Virus record (IMG/VR): IMGVR_UViG_3300025438_000014
Coordinates: 1-64,000 of that record
Source of the DNA: a virus
Length of the DNA: 64,000 bases
Reading direction: 5' to 3' (one strand)
The translations under genes and the position numbers were made by a program. The notes beneath the pieces are model-generated. The model was not told where the DNA came from, searched no databases, and saw nothing but the letters and a program-made list of their open reading frames with translations. Below, in pieces: positions 25,107 to 33,206 of this stretch (position 1 is its first letter; the number at the start of each line of letters is the position of its first letter).

Positions 25107-25475
25107 ATGGATATTTGTGAAATTAGTGAGTATGGTCAGGGCGATAAACTATTCTTGATTGTGCATAATCCAGATGCTAAACCAGAAATGCTCACTATGA
25201 CGGGTGATGATGGTTATACGTGGTCTAGAGAAGAAATGGCTAAGTTCTCGACTGTAGAGGAGATTATTTGTGTAGGCTACTCCAATATTGTTGTAGAAGG
25301 TGCTCAGAGTCTCGAAACTCAGCTTGAAGAAGATCCTACTTATTATTTCAAATATGGTTATAATCGTACATATGTTATCGGCCCCCATAAAGGGGAAGAA
25401 GAAGATGTATTTGCTACATACTCTGACGCACAAGAAGAAGCTGATGATAGAAATGAGGGTCAACACCCTTACTAA
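25107..25475 (+). CDS. unknown acidic protein
   Basis: 122 residues, strongly acidic C-terminus (EEEDVFATYSDAQEEADDRN). AAGGA site before the ATG. Confidence 0.55.
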   Translation: MDICEISEYGQGDKLFLIVHNPDAKPEMLTMTGDDGYTWSREEMAKFSTVEEIICVGYSNIVVEGAQSLETQLEEDPTYYFKYGYNRTYVIGPHKGEEEDVFATYSDAQEEADDRNEGQHPY

Positions 25476-25489
25476 GAAAAGAGATTGCT

Positions 25490-25678
25490 ATGTTTACAGG
25501 CTACCCCAACGGTTTATATACTGACGAAGAAATTGTTTTGCTAAGACAAGAGCTTGTAGAAATGAATAGATTAGCAAGAATAGCTCGCGATGAAATCGGC
25601 GGTAGAGGGATGCACCCAAGAGTAGCTGCGATTAAAGATAAAATAAAAAAAGCAAAAGATAATGTTCCTGTAGCTTAG
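25490..25678 (+). CDS. unknown small protein ending in a tRNA
   Basis: 62 residues, helical and basic at the end. Its TAG stop is positions 8-10 of the tRNA-Met that overlaps its last 15 nt. Confidence 0.55.
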   Translation: MFTGYPNGLYTDEEIVLLRQELVEMNRLARIARDEIGGRGMHPRVAAIKDKIKKAKDNVPVA

Positions 25679-25741
25679 TTGGCCTAAAGCAACCCGCTCA
25701 TAACGGGCAGACCGTAGGTTCGAATCCTACCGGGAACACCA
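25664..25741 (+). tRNA. tRNA-Met(CAT)
   Basis: Acceptor GTTCCTG/CGGGAAC, CCCG-CTCATAA-CGGG, T-loop TTCGAAT, encoded ACCA. Elongator type, or Ile if the C34 is lysidylated. Confidence 0.9.
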
Positions 25742-25757
25742 AAGAAAGAAATATACT

Positions 25758-25928
25758 ATGGAATTTATGTTTATAGGCGCTATTATTGGGCTTCTTACAG
25801 GTATTATAATGGGTGCTTTTGAGGCTCTAACTGCGAGAGACGGTATTTGGCCTGAGGTGTGGGCATTTATGATTATGGTCTGCACCGCTATCGGAATGGT
25901 TGTAGGTCTTCTAGCTAACCTTATCTAA
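25758..25928 (+). CDS. 56-residue membrane protein
   Basis: Two hydrophobic segments (MFIGAIIGLLTGIIMGAF and MVCTAIGMVVGLLANLI) around a polar loop. Function unknown. Confidence 0.6.
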   Translation: MEFMFIGAIIGLLTGIIMGAFEALTARDGIWPEVWAFMIMVCTAIGMVVGLLANLI

Positions 25929-25938
25929 AGGCTGTATT

Positions 25939-26121
25939 ATGACTAAAAATTATTTTTCAAAGTTACGTAACAGTATGACTCCAGAAGCACAGCTTCGCTC
26001 AGCTGAAAAAAGCAAAGTACTAGCAGAAGCACCTGTATGTCAGAAATGCTATGTAAATATAGCAGACGTAGGAAGCAATACTTGTGTAGGGTGTGATGCC
26101 TACAATGAACATAACCAGTAA
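25939..26121 (+). CDS. small zinc-site protein
   Basis: 60 residues with CQKCYVNIADVGSNTCVGC, a four-Cys zinc site. Unknown role. Confidence 0.6.
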   Translation: MTKNYFSKLRNSMTPEAQLRSAEKSKVLAEAPVCQKCYVNIADVGSNTCVGCDAYNEHNQ

Positions 26122-26131
26122 TGGATAAAAT

Positions 26132-26494
26132 ATGAGTGATACAGATAAAGCGTTAGCAGAAGCAATTAAAACAGTTGCTCAAGCAAAAATAGCAGAAGCA
26201 CTTGGCGGTGATGTTCTAGGTTCTATTATCGAGTCGGTAATGAACCATAAAGAACGTACCTACAATGGTGGCAAACAAGAAAAAACTGTTTTTGAAACTA
26301 TGGTCGAAAATCAATTACGGCGAGCAGTTGAAGAAGCTGTTAGAGAATATCTAGTAACATCTAGTGTACAGATTAAAGAAGCTGTTGCAAAAGCTATGGA
26401 AGCAAGGACGCAAGACTTCGCTACTACTATTGTAGACTCTTTTGCTAGTGACGATTGGCGAGCTGAGCTAAAAGTCAGTATTGATCGCGATTAA
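26132..26494 (+). CDS. unknown helical protein
   Basis: 120 residues, Ala/Glu-rich helices, no recognised motif. Confidence 0.55.
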   Translation: MSDTDKALAEAIKTVAQAKIAEALGGDVLGSIIESVMNHKERTYNGGKQEKTVFETMVENQLRRAVEEAVREYLVTSSVQIKEAVAKAMEARTQDFATTIVDSFASDDWRAELKVSIDRD

Positions 26495-26499
26495 AGAAT

Positions 26500-26662
26500 T
26501 AGCTAGGGATGAAATCTAGCTATTGCGCTAAGTAAGTGTGGTGTGAACATGTGTACTTAGTTTGTGGTTTCGGCTACCCAGTAAAGTCCGACATATCACA
26601 TCGTCAATTTCTCAAGCTGTTACCACGTAAGAGTAACGCCAGGTGTAGCAACTGGCAATTTA
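26500..26662 (+). ncRNA. candidate multi-hairpin RNA or leader
   Basis: Four consecutive hairpins: TAGCTAG/CTAGCTA, CTAAGTA/TACTTAG, GTTAC/GTAAC and GCCAG/CTGGC. No open frame. It may be the leader of the next gene or a free RNA. Confidence 0.4.
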
Positions 26663-26676
26663 TAAAGTGATGTATT

Positions 26677-26910
26677 ATGAAGATTGCTGTTAGTACCAAA
26701 AATATAGAGTTAGGTATAGAACTGAACCAGTGGAAACGCTGTAGAGCAGAACGATATGTAGACTCATATATCGCGGTATTTGGTCCTCTGTTTTTTACTA
26801 GAACTAACCTACCTTTTTGTAAAAAAGCATGTAGTAGACTTTTTGATAAACTAAATGACCCAAACAGACCACTAAGAAAACTATCAGACTTATATAGTCG
26901 GTACGGTTAA
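26677..26910 (+). CDS. unknown basic protein
   Basis: 77 residues, Arg/Lys-rich, no recognised motif. Confidence 0.5.
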   Translation: MKIAVSTKNIELGIELNQWKRCRAERYVDSYIAVFGPLFFTRTNLPFCKKACSRLFDKLNDPNRPLRKLSDLYSRYG

Positions 26911-26965
26911 ATAAAATACTAGTAATGCTTCTTTAGCTTACTACTTACAAAGGAAATATAAATTA

Positions 26966-27760
26966 ATGAAATCTATTCTACTCTCAACCGCAGCTATTTT
27001 TACACTAGCTACGGCAAGTCTTGCACAAGGTGCTAACTTTTCTGTTGATGCTTTTGCACAAGGAAGTAATACTGTTGACGCCACAATCGCTGGTGTAGCT
27101 ACTGCCGAGGTTGACGTACCTCTTTCTGGTCAACTTTCTGCTACTGGCGGACTACGTTTTAATATTGCTACAGAAGCTGTAGACGGCTTCTACGTTGGTG
27201 TCGAAAGTGGCCTATTCGCCGCTACTTATGGTGACTGGAATGATATTTTTATTGTTACTTCCCATATGCGCTCAGTAAACGGTAATCCTGTTACTATGAC
27301 TAGCCTTGCAAACCCTGCACTTGCTGATACTCAGCTTACTCTAGGATATGCAAATTATGCTGCTATGGTCGGCTTTCAAAACAGCGCAGTAAATACTGAT
27401 ATTCAGAATGTACAGGTAGCTGCTACCTTTAACCTACCTTACTCCGTAAGTGCGGCTGTAGCAGTAGATTATAACAATGTCACTAACACTACTATCTACG
27501 GCGTTTCTGCCGAAGGTTCTGTAAATGTAGTTGATGTATTTGCTGCTGTTACTTATGACACTCAATCTGCTTATGAGCTAGGTGTTGGTTACGCAGGCTT
27601 TGATGCTTATGTATCAGGCAGTGAAGCACAGACTGTAAACTTTGTAGGCGTAGGTTATAGCTATGCAGTAGCAGATACTGCTGACTTGTGGACTACTGTT
27701 TCCTATAATACCGTGACAGAGGTTCCACAGTATGCAGCCGGTTTTAGTGTAGACTTTTAA
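26966..27760 (+). CDS. outer-membrane beta-barrel protein with signal peptide
   Basis: 264 residues. A Sec signal peptide (MKSILLSTAAIFTLATASLA then QG) is followed by alternating strands and a C-terminus ending in aromatic residue (AAGFSVDF), as in porin-like outer-membrane proteins. Base composition is richer in GC-rich codons (GCT, GGT) than its neighbours, suggesting selection or host origin. It may alter host surface or block superinfection (inference). Confidence 0.7.
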   Translation: MKSILLSTAAIFTLATASLAQGANFSVDAFAQGSNTVDATIAGVATAEVDVPLSGQLSATGGLRFNIATEAVDGFYVGVESGLFAATYGDWNDIFIVTSHMRSVNGNPVTMTSLANPALADTQLTLGYANYAAMVGFQNSAVNTDIQNVQVAATFNLPYSVSAAVAVDYNNVTNTTIYGVSAEGSVNVVDVFAAVTYDTQSAYELGVGYAGFDAYVSGSEAQTVNFVGVGYSYAVADTADLWTTVSYNTVTEVPQYAAGFSVDF

Positions 27761-27767
27761 TCACTAA

Positions 27768-27841
27768 GGGAGTGTAGTTCAATGGTAGAACATGGGTCTC
27801 CAAAACTTATGACGAGGGTTCGATTCCTTCCACTCCTGCCA
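27768..27841 (+). tRNA. tRNA-Trp(CCA)
   Basis: Acceptor GGGAGTG/CACTCCT, discriminator G, loop CTCCAAA, T-loop TTCGATT, CCA encoded. Confidence 0.9.
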
Positions 27842-27855
27842 CTAAAGGACAAGAT

Positions 27856-28050
27856 ATGATTATATATTCACTAGGGTTTGTTATTGCTTTTATTTTGGGA
27901 GCAACCATGATGGAAAGAGTTGACGGGCGTATTTGTACTGGAGAGCCTGACTTTTTTGCAGCTTTCGTTGCTGCGTTGCTTTGGCCCTTTATATTTTTTA
28001 TTATTGTCTTATTGTTTGTACATGATTACTTTGAGAAAAAAGTTTCGTAA
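27856..28050 (+). CDS. small membrane protein
   Basis: 64 residues with two hydrophobic segments (residues 2-20 and 34-58). Unknown. Confidence 0.6.
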   Translation: MIIYSLGFVIAFILGATMMERVDGRICTGEPDFFAAFVAALLWPFIFFIIVLLFVHDYFEKKVS

Positions 28051-28051
28051 T

Positions 28052-28321
28052 ATGACTATTAAGATCATTTCAGAAGGTGGGTTCTGTCCTGTACAAATTG
28101 AAGGTACAGTAGATGGGTTGCCTTTTTACTTTAGAGCACGAGGATCAGCGTGGTCTCTAAGCATTGCAGATACAGCAACAGGTGATCCTCTAGATAGTGG
28201 CTGGTACTATACTCAGTCTTACAGCGATTTACCTTTCTCTGCTGGTTGGATGACCTTAGCTGAGGCTCGTACATTTCTTGAACAAGCTGTGCTTATTTGG
28301 AGAACACAAAATACTTTTTAA
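28052..28321 (+). CDS. unknown protein
   Basis: 89 residues from ATG 28052, MTIKIISEGGFCPVQIEGTV onward, beta-rich start. Unknown. Confidence 0.55.
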   Translation: MTIKIISEGGFCPVQIEGTVDGLPFYFRARGSAWSLSIADTATGDPLDSGWYYTQSYSDLPFSAGWMTLAEARTFLEQAVLIWRTQNTF

Positions 28322-28328
28322 GATTTTC

Positions 28329-28470
28329 GGGGAGTTAGCTCAGAGGTAGAGTACCTGGTACGCGATATCAGGAGGTCGGAACTGTAACATGCGCGGCATT
28401 TACAAATATCAGCTGTAACTTTTGTAAATGTGATATAACAGTAAGGGTTCGAATCCCCCACTTCTCACCA
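28329..28470 (+). tRNA. interrupted tRNA-like gene with about 65-nt insert
   Basis: Acceptor GGGGAGT/ACTTCTC with ACCA, a canonical D-arm (GCTC/GAGT) and T-loop TTCGAAT are present. Between them lie about 65 extra nt, folding as CATTTACAAA/TTTGTAAATG inside ACTGT/ACAGT. CCTG/CAGG could be the anticodon stem with an 11-nt loop around TACG. The anticodon cannot be assigned. Confidence 0.5.
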
Positions 28471-28485
28471 TAAAGATTAATAAAA

Positions 28486-28668
28486 ATGAATTGTTTATAC
28501 TGTAACCATATGCTAACTTCAAGATACGAATGGTTTGTGAGCGATACTGATAAAGATAATTGTATTCAGTGTCCTAACTGTAACCATTTCTTAGAAGTAT
28601 ACCACGAGTGTGGAGTGTTAGATAATTACGACTGTCTAGAAATAATAAGTAAATATAAGGAAAGCTAA
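28486..28668 (+). CDS. zinc-ribbon small protein
   Basis: 60 residues with MNCLYCNHML and CIQCPNCNHF, a two-CxxC zinc ribbon. Stop overlaps the next start. Confidence 0.6.
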   Translation: MNCLYCNHMLTSRYEWFVSDTDKDNCIQCPNCNHFLEVYHECGVLDNYDCLEIISKYKES

Positions 28669-29249
28669 TGCTACCTAGAACAATTTTGACTGACGTTGAT
28701 GGAGTGCTTCTTAAGTGGGAAGCCCGTTTTCATGAATGGATGGCTTACAATAACTTTAATAGGGTTCATTCTTTAGACTACTTAATTCACGAACATTACT
28801 ATGATGTATCACAAGAGCAAGCAAATAACCTAGTAAGACAGTTTAATTCATCTGGCTGGGTAAGTGATCTAACACCTATGCGGGATGCTCGCTCTGGTGT
28901 AGCTACTCTCGTAGAAGAAGGTTATGAATTTGTAGCTATTTCAGCTATGGGTACACAGCCTTATTGCAAGATGCTAAGAACTATGAACTTAGAAGCTGTT
29001 TTTGGAAAAAACGTATTTAAGGATATAATCTTAACTTCTGATTCCGAAGATAAGCGTGATGCACTTAGCGTATATAAAGACTCTGGTTGTGTATGGCTCG
29101 AAGATACTTTCTCTAACGCTAAGACAGGTGTAGAGCTTGGATTGAACTGCTACTTGTTTACACAAAAATATAATAAACAGCATAGTGACCCAAATATCAA
29201 ACGTATTTACTATTGGCAGGATCTGTTTCCTGATTTGCTTAATGGTTAA
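28668..29249 (+). CDS. HAD-family phosphatase
   Basis: 193 residues. ILTDVDGVLLKW is HAD motif I, AISAMG motif II, and SGCVWLEDTFSNA the acidic motif IV. Likely a phosphatase on a nucleotide or similar small substrate. Substrate unknown. Confidence 0.7.
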   Translation: MLPRTILTDVDGVLLKWEARFHEWMAYNNFNRVHSLDYLIHEHYYDVSQEQANNLVRQFNSSGWVSDLTPMRDARSGVATLVEEGYEFVAISAMGTQPYCKMLRTMNLEAVFGKNVFKDIILTSDSEDKRDALSVYKDSGCVWLEDTFSNAKTGVELGLNCYLFTQKYNKQHSDPNIKRIYYWQDLFPDLLNG

Positions 29250-29379
29250 GTATTTATTTTTAACTAGCTTAATTGCTTGTCTAGTGTTTGCATTTTGTAA
29301 TGCTTTCACTTTTGAACTAATCGGCATATGTATGTGCCTAAGTCTAATTACAGTGGCAGAATTTGTAGATAATGATTAA
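29242..29379 (+). CDS. 45-residue membrane protein
   Basis: MVKYLFLTSLIACLVFAFCN plus a second hydrophobic stretch. Overlaps the HAD stop. Confidence 0.5.
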   Translation: MVKYLFLTSLIACLVFAFCNAFTFELIGICMCLSLITVAEFVDND

Positions 29380-29542
29380 AGTAGAAGAAATCTTAGCAGC
29401 CCTAGAATACTATGTAGGTTTAGGTACCTATGAGAATATTCAATCTACAACACGATTGAGAACCTTACGAGCAGCCGTAGCACAAGATAGAGAGCTAGGC
29501 GTAGCAACAGCTAAAGCATTGGGCTACACTGATATTAATTAA
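29372..29542 (+). CDS. unknown 56-residue protein
   Basis: MIKVEEILAALEYYVGLGTY onward, helical; overlaps the previous gene by 8 nt. Confidence 0.5.
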   Translation: MIKVEEILAALEYYVGLGTYENIQSTTRLRTLRAAVAQDRELGVATAKALGYTDIN

Positions 29543-29572
29543 CACTACCTACTAAAAGTTTTTAAAATTGTT

Positions 29573-29602
29573 CTTGCATGACGGTTATTTTTGCGTTATA
29601 TT
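29573..29602 (+). promoter_or_regulatory. phage promoter
   Basis: CTTGCA, 18 nt, TATATT, before tRNA-Leu(TAG). Confidence 0.75.
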
Positions 29603-29632
29603 AAATTATAGAAAGACAATTAAGAGAACTAT

Positions 29633-29716
29633 GCGGATGTGGCGGAATGGTAGACGCACCAGATTTAGGTTCTGGCGCCTTCGGGCGTGGAGGTTCGAGT
29701 CCTCTCATCCGTACCA
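29633..29716 (+). tRNA. tRNA-Leu(TAG)
   Basis: Acceptor GCGGATG/CATCCGT, CCAGA-TTTAGGT-TCTGG, long variable arm, ACCA. Confidence 0.95.
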
Positions 29717-29722
29717 ACTAAG

Positions 29723-29811
29723 GTTATTTTAAAGAGTGCTGTCTGGGTGTCTCCGCACCCAACACCTCCTGTGTACGTTTCCTTTCAATAGGCAGCACTC
29801 CTTTAAATAAC
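29723..29811 (+). ncRNA. long hairpin between tRNA-Leu and tRNA-Pro
   Basis: A 19-bp near-perfect stem (29723-29741 with 29793-29811) encloses a GGGTG/CACCC hairpin. Its last base is the first of tRNA-Pro. A processing spacer or small RNA. Confidence 0.5.
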
Positions 29812-29887
29812 TCGGTATAGCGTAGTCTGGCAGCGCATCTGCTTTGGGAGCAGAGGGTCGTAGGTTCGAATCCTACTATCGAGACCA
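29811..29887 (+). tRNA. tRNA-Pro(TGG)
   Basis: Acceptor CTCGGTA/TATCGAG, CTGC-TTTGGGA-GCAG, T-loop TTCGAAT, ACCA. Confidence 0.93.
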
Positions 29888-29891
29888 ATTA

Positions 29892-29940
29892 AAGGGTCAG
29901 TTCAGCATACCTTTTCATCGTTCTATGAAAAATGACCCTG
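29892..29940 (+). ncRNA. hairpin spacer
   Basis: AGGGTCA/TGACCCT with an inner TTTTCAT/ATGAAAA stem; lies between two tRNAs. Confidence 0.45.
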
Positions 29941-29951
29941 ATTTATAAAAC

Positions 29952-30026
29952 GCCTGTATAGCATTGTGGCAATGCAGCAGCCTTCAAAACTGACGTAAGT
30001 GGGTTCGACACCCTCTACAGGCACCA
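29952..30026 (+). tRNA. tRNA with TCA anticodon (opal-reading)
   Basis: Perfect acceptor GCCTGTA/TACAGGC with ACCA, D-stem GCAT/ATGC, T-loop TTCGACA. The seven-nt loop CTTCAAA gives anticodon TCA, which reads UGA. The anticodon stem has only three good pairs, so the reading is less certain. Genes here do end in TGA. Confidence 0.6.
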
Positions 30027-30072
30027 ATTTTTAACCAAGGAGAACTTACTTATGTTGTGAGTATACGCGCCA

Positions 30073-30124
30073 CCTTAATATATATAACAGTCTAACTATA
30101 TCTACTGTTTAACATATATTAAGG
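30073..30124 (+). promoter_or_regulatory. hairpin that sequesters the RBS
   Basis: CCTTAATATAT pairs with ATATATTAAGG, whose AAGG is the ribosome site of the next gene; AACAGT/ACTGTT extends the stem. A thermometer-like or repressor-controlled leader. Confidence 0.55.
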
Positions 30125-30134
30125 AAAAAAACAA

Positions 30135-30548
30135 ATGTCACTTAAACTAAAAATTAAATCTAAACATCTTAGCCTAGAAGCTAAAGTAATCCGTTTTGAA
30201 GAACGTAAATTGCTTAAACAGCTACGCTCTAATATAGAGCATCATGTTAGTCAGGCTCATAACTCTGAGTATGACTATTTTAACGATCATAGCTATAGAA
30301 GCTACTACTCGTTAAATAAGCATAGACGTTATAATGTTAGAAATGAAAACAGAGCTACGTTTCTAGCTAGAGCATATCTAGCAGGTAAACCATATAGTTC
30401 TGTAGAGACATCGCGAAAACACGACAAAGAATATACTTTTACTTATATCATCTTACCACGAGTTATCTCAATGGTTAAGAAATATAGACCAAAAGTAGAG
30501 TTTGATGTAGATACCTCAGCTGAGATTAAGGCTTGGGTACTTACATAA
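30135..30548 (+). CDS. unknown basic protein
   Basis: 137 residues, Lys/His/Tyr-rich (MSLKLKIKSKHLSLEAKVIR). Translation start lies just after the RBS hairpin. No family recognised. Confidence 0.55.
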   Translation: MSLKLKIKSKHLSLEAKVIRFEERKLLKQLRSNIEHHVSQAHNSEYDYFNDHSYRSYYSLNKHRRYNVRNENRATFLARAYLAGKPYSSVETSRKHDKEYTFTYIILPRVISMVKKYRPKVEFDVDTSAEIKAWVLT

Positions 30549-30550
30549 AA

Positions 30551-30840
30551 CTAAGGAGGGGGAGGATAAACATCGGCAGCGTGTGAAATAATCATGACGG
30601 ATACTTCCCCCATAGCATTACTAGCAGAGCGCGATTGAAATGCCTCGCTCTATAAATATCAGAAGCAGACCGCGTAGCGCCGCATGGCCAGATCGTAAAG
30701 ATCAAGTAATGCACGATAGGCAGCGGCTATCAGCTTTAAATTGTAGAATATCCCCAATGGTCATTGCTGAGAGTTTGATCTAACTCGTAGATGCGACTAT
30801 GCGATATCTACCTGCTAGAGGGTTTGATCTCCTTTAGTTA
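30551..30840 (+). ncRNA. structured non-coding region
   Basis: No gene. GGGGGA/TTCCCCC, GAGCG/CGCTC and other stems are visible, and GTTTGATCT occurs twice. Probably a structured RNA ending at tRNA-Gly. Confidence 0.4.
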
Positions 30841-30844
30841 GATT

Positions 30845-30927
30845 GCGCGCATAACTTCGTGGAGATTGGTATCTTCAGCAGCCTTCCAAGCTGTGAGTAA
30901 GGAGTTCGATTCTCCATGCCCGCTCCA
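30845..30927 (+). tRNA. tRNA-Gly(TCC), enlarged D region
   Basis: Acceptor GCGCGCA/TGCCCGC (one mismatch), GCAGC-CTTCCAA-GCTGT, T-loop TTCGATT, CCA. The D region is about 7 nt too long. Confidence 0.75.
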
Positions 30928-30929
30928 AT

Positions 30930-31004
30930 ATTGGTGTAGCTCAGTGGTAGAGCAGCGGATTCCAAACCCGCGTGTCGGGGGTTCGATTCCCTCCACCTTT
31001 GCCA
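30930..31004 (+). tRNA. tRNA-Trp-like(CCA), weak acceptor
   Basis: D-arm and T-arm canonical; loop TTCCAAA gives CCA. Only GGTG/CACC of the acceptor pairs. May be degenerate. Confidence 0.6.
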
Positions 31005-31009
31005 ATAAT

Positions 31010-31445
31010 AAACTATATAGTAGCATGGACCCGTGGGTGGGATATGTCGTTAAATGCGGAATTGGGCCTCCTAGTTAGTCGGTTGCGACTTGCTAACTTC
31101 ATGTTAAATCATGCCCCATCTACTAACCCACACTAATAATATTGGCAAAATGCACTAGTGAAGGCTATTAGAGCTTGTACTAGACCCACTAAGGGCAGTC
31201 TAAACATTGGGCCAATTTAATAAGATAGGTATACGCTATAGTAAAGTGTAAGAAATAGGTTGTTGATTCGACGCAGCAGCCGCCACACTTCCCTTGTGGT
31301 CCTTAAGAAGGATAGACTTACCACCTAACTAATTCAGAGATCGGGGTTCCGAGTTGATCAACGCCTAATTAGCGAACCTTGAGAGTTAGTTGCCTTTAAA
31401 AGCTCAGCTATGAAACGGAATAACGTAGCAAAAAGCATCACCCAT
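31010..31445 (+). ncRNA. structured non-coding region
   Basis: About 435 nt without a gene between two tRNAs. Short stems such as CCACA/TGTGG are present. Likely structured RNA; no family named. Confidence 0.35.
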
Positions 31446-31447
31446 TC

Positions 31448-31525
31448 GCCCTTATAGCTCAGTCCGGCCAGAGCACCTCACTTGTAATGAGGAAGTCCTG
31501 GGTTCAAATCCTAGTGGGGGCACCA
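31448..31525 (+). tRNA. tRNA-Thr(TGT)
   Basis: Acceptor GCCCTTA/TGGGGGC, CCTCA-CTTGTAA-TGAGG, T-loop TTCAAAT, ACCA. Confidence 0.95.
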
Positions 31526-31605
31526 TTAATATCTATACGACTCCTAATATCTAAATACAACTATATGGTTGCCGCTATATAGTAACATATCAAACAGGAA
31601 AACCA

Positions 31606-31860
31606 ATGAAAAAATCTATGTTCGCACTCGGTCTTACAGCACTAACTCTTGTGTTTATGTCATATCCTACTGATACAGCTTACGCACTATTTGGTAGTAG
31701 CGTTCGTGATCTACCTACGCAGGAAAGTACTGGATATAAAGTTGAAGCTCGCGGCTATGATCTACGTGTGTATGAGTGCCAACTAGCTGCACAACCTGAG
31801 GTCACGTGTGTAGCAGTTTTTGCAGAGTCTGGTCCTGTCGGTTTGCAGTGTCTTAACTAA
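31606..31860 (+). CDS. small secreted protein
   Basis: 84 residues with a Sec signal (MKKSMFALGLTALTLVFMSY ending TAYA) and three cysteines that could pair in the periplasm. Unknown role. Confidence 0.6.
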   Translation: MKKSMFALGLTALTLVFMSYPTDTAYALFGSSVRDLPTQESTGYKVEARGYDLRVYECQLAAQPEVTCVAVFAESGPVGLQCLN

Positions 31861-31863
31861 TAA

Positions 31864-32118
31864 ATGAACTACGTTCATAATAAGTATCACAATACAGCAC
31901 CTACCAATGCTGTTTATATTGGTAGAGGTTCACCTTATGGAAATCCTTACGTGATAGGTAAAGATGGTGATAGAGATGATGTGTGCGATCTTTTTGAGAA
32001 ACATGTCCTTCCTACGTTAGACCTAACCGCTCTTAAAGGTAAAGATTTAGTTTGTTTTTGTAAGCCTGCTAGGTGTCACGGAGATTCAATAATTGCTAGG
32101 CTTAGCAAGTTATTATAA
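31864..32118 (+). CDS. DUF4326 protein
   Basis: 84 residues. YIGRGSPYGNPY near residue 20 and LVCFCKPARCHGD near the end are the DUF4326 signatures, common in phages. Function unknown. Confidence 0.8.
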   Translation: MNYVHNKYHNTAPTNAVYIGRGSPYGNPYVIGKDGDRDDVCDLFEKHVLPTLDLTALKGKDLVCFCKPARCHGDSIIARLSKLL

Positions 32119-32142
32119 CAATTAAAGCCCTTATTACAATAA

Positions 32143-32228
32143 GCTCTAGTGGCGGAATGGTAGACGCAGCAGTCTCAAAAATTGTCCGAAGATAGTAGGT
32201 GCAGGTTCGACTCCTGTCTAGAGCACCA
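32143..32228 (+). tRNA. tRNA-Leu(CAA)
   Basis: Acceptor GCTCTAG/CTAGAGC, loop CTCAAAA, long variable arm, T-loop TTCGACT, ACCA. Confidence 0.93.
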
Positions 32229-32230
32229 AT

Positions 32231-32398
32231 ACTCCCGTAGCTCAGATGGTAGAGCAGCCTTTAGTAGCTTAGTTATTATGTACAGGAAAGTTAACAAGAA
32301 TGTACACAAGATCTTAGTGAACACGGTGTGTCGCAGCAAACTTAGCAAATCTGTGCACAGATAGCTAAACTTAGGTTCGAGTCCTGCCGGGGGTTCCA
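32231..32398 (+). tRNA. interrupted tRNA-like gene with about 92-nt insert
   Basis: Acceptor ACTCCCG/CGGGGGT with CCA, canonical D-arm and T-loop TTCGAGT. The anticodon region holds about 92 extra nt with TGTACA repeats and the palindrome TCTGTGCACAGA; TTTAG/CTAAA closes it. Anticodon unassigned. Confidence 0.5.
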
Positions 32399-32455
32399 AA
32401 TAGCAGTTTAGATTACTAGATGTTTATATAGTATTCTAAACTATAAAGGATTTAC

Positions 32456-32671
32456 ATGAGTAAAAATCACGAATATGATTCAAGTAACTTTCCAATCTCT
32501 GATTATGAGTCTATAGCTTCTACTATTGGTATGGCCTTTTTCGACGAGTTTACATTAGAAGATGTTTGGATGTGTATAATGCTCTCAGATACTTCTGAGC
32601 AATTTGATGTAGCTGTAGAATCTCAACTATGGTTAGAAGATTTAGTTAGGCGACATTATGGGGAAACGTAG
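32456..32671 (+). CDS. unknown acidic protein
   Basis: 71 residues. AGTTTAGA/TCTAAACT forms an inverted repeat in its leader (32404-32445). No family recognised. Confidence 0.55.
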   Translation: MSKNHEYDSSNFPISDYESIASTIGMAFFDEFTLEDVWMCIMLSDTSEQFDVAVESQLWLEDLVRRHYGET

Positions 32672-33206
32672 CGATTTCGAGAGGGTTGGTAAAGATTTTT
32701 ATCCAACACCTCTTAAAGCGGTAGCACCTCTTATACCTTATCTTCCTGAATCTTTTACTTTTATAGAGCCTTGTGCAGGTGATTTTAGACTTGTCAACCA
32801 TATAGAAACTCTAGCACCTCTCAGTGAGTGTTATGAGGCTTATGATATTGATCCACAAGCAGATGAAGTTAGAGAATATGATGCGTTACAGCTTACCTCT
32901 GAGCATGTGTACGGCGCTGACTTCATAATCACAAACCCTCCGTGGAGTAGAGGTAAAAAAGATGATTACCTACTCCATAACCTAATTACTCATTTTACTT
33001 CTTTAGCTCCTACGTGGTTGCTATTTGATGCAGACTGGGCACATACTGTTCAAGCTACTCCTTATTTAGTGCGTTGCGAAAAAATCGTATCTATAGGTAG
33101 AGTAAAATGGATAGAAGATAGCCCTCATAGTGGTAAAGATAACGCTGCTTGGTACTATTTTGATACTAATTGGAATGAGGGGTATACTAAATTCTATGGT
33201 AGATAG
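32658..33206 (+). CDS. DNA adenine methyltransferase-like protein
   Basis: 182 residues. YPTPLKAV, FIEPCAGDF (SAM-binding motif I) and FIITNPPWSRG (catalytic NPPW) are clear; the target-recognition part is minimal. Likely N6-adenine methylation of phage DNA, or a conserved MTase-fold protein. Confidence 0.7.
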   Translation: MGKRSDFERVGKDFYPTPLKAVAPLIPYLPESFTFIEPCAGDFRLVNHIETLAPLSECYEAYDIDPQADEVREYDALQLTSEHVYGADFIITNPPWSRGKKDDYLLHNLITHFTSLAPTWLLFDADWAHTVQATPYLVRCEKIVSIGRVKWIEDSPHSGKDNAAWYYFDTNWNEGYTKFYGR

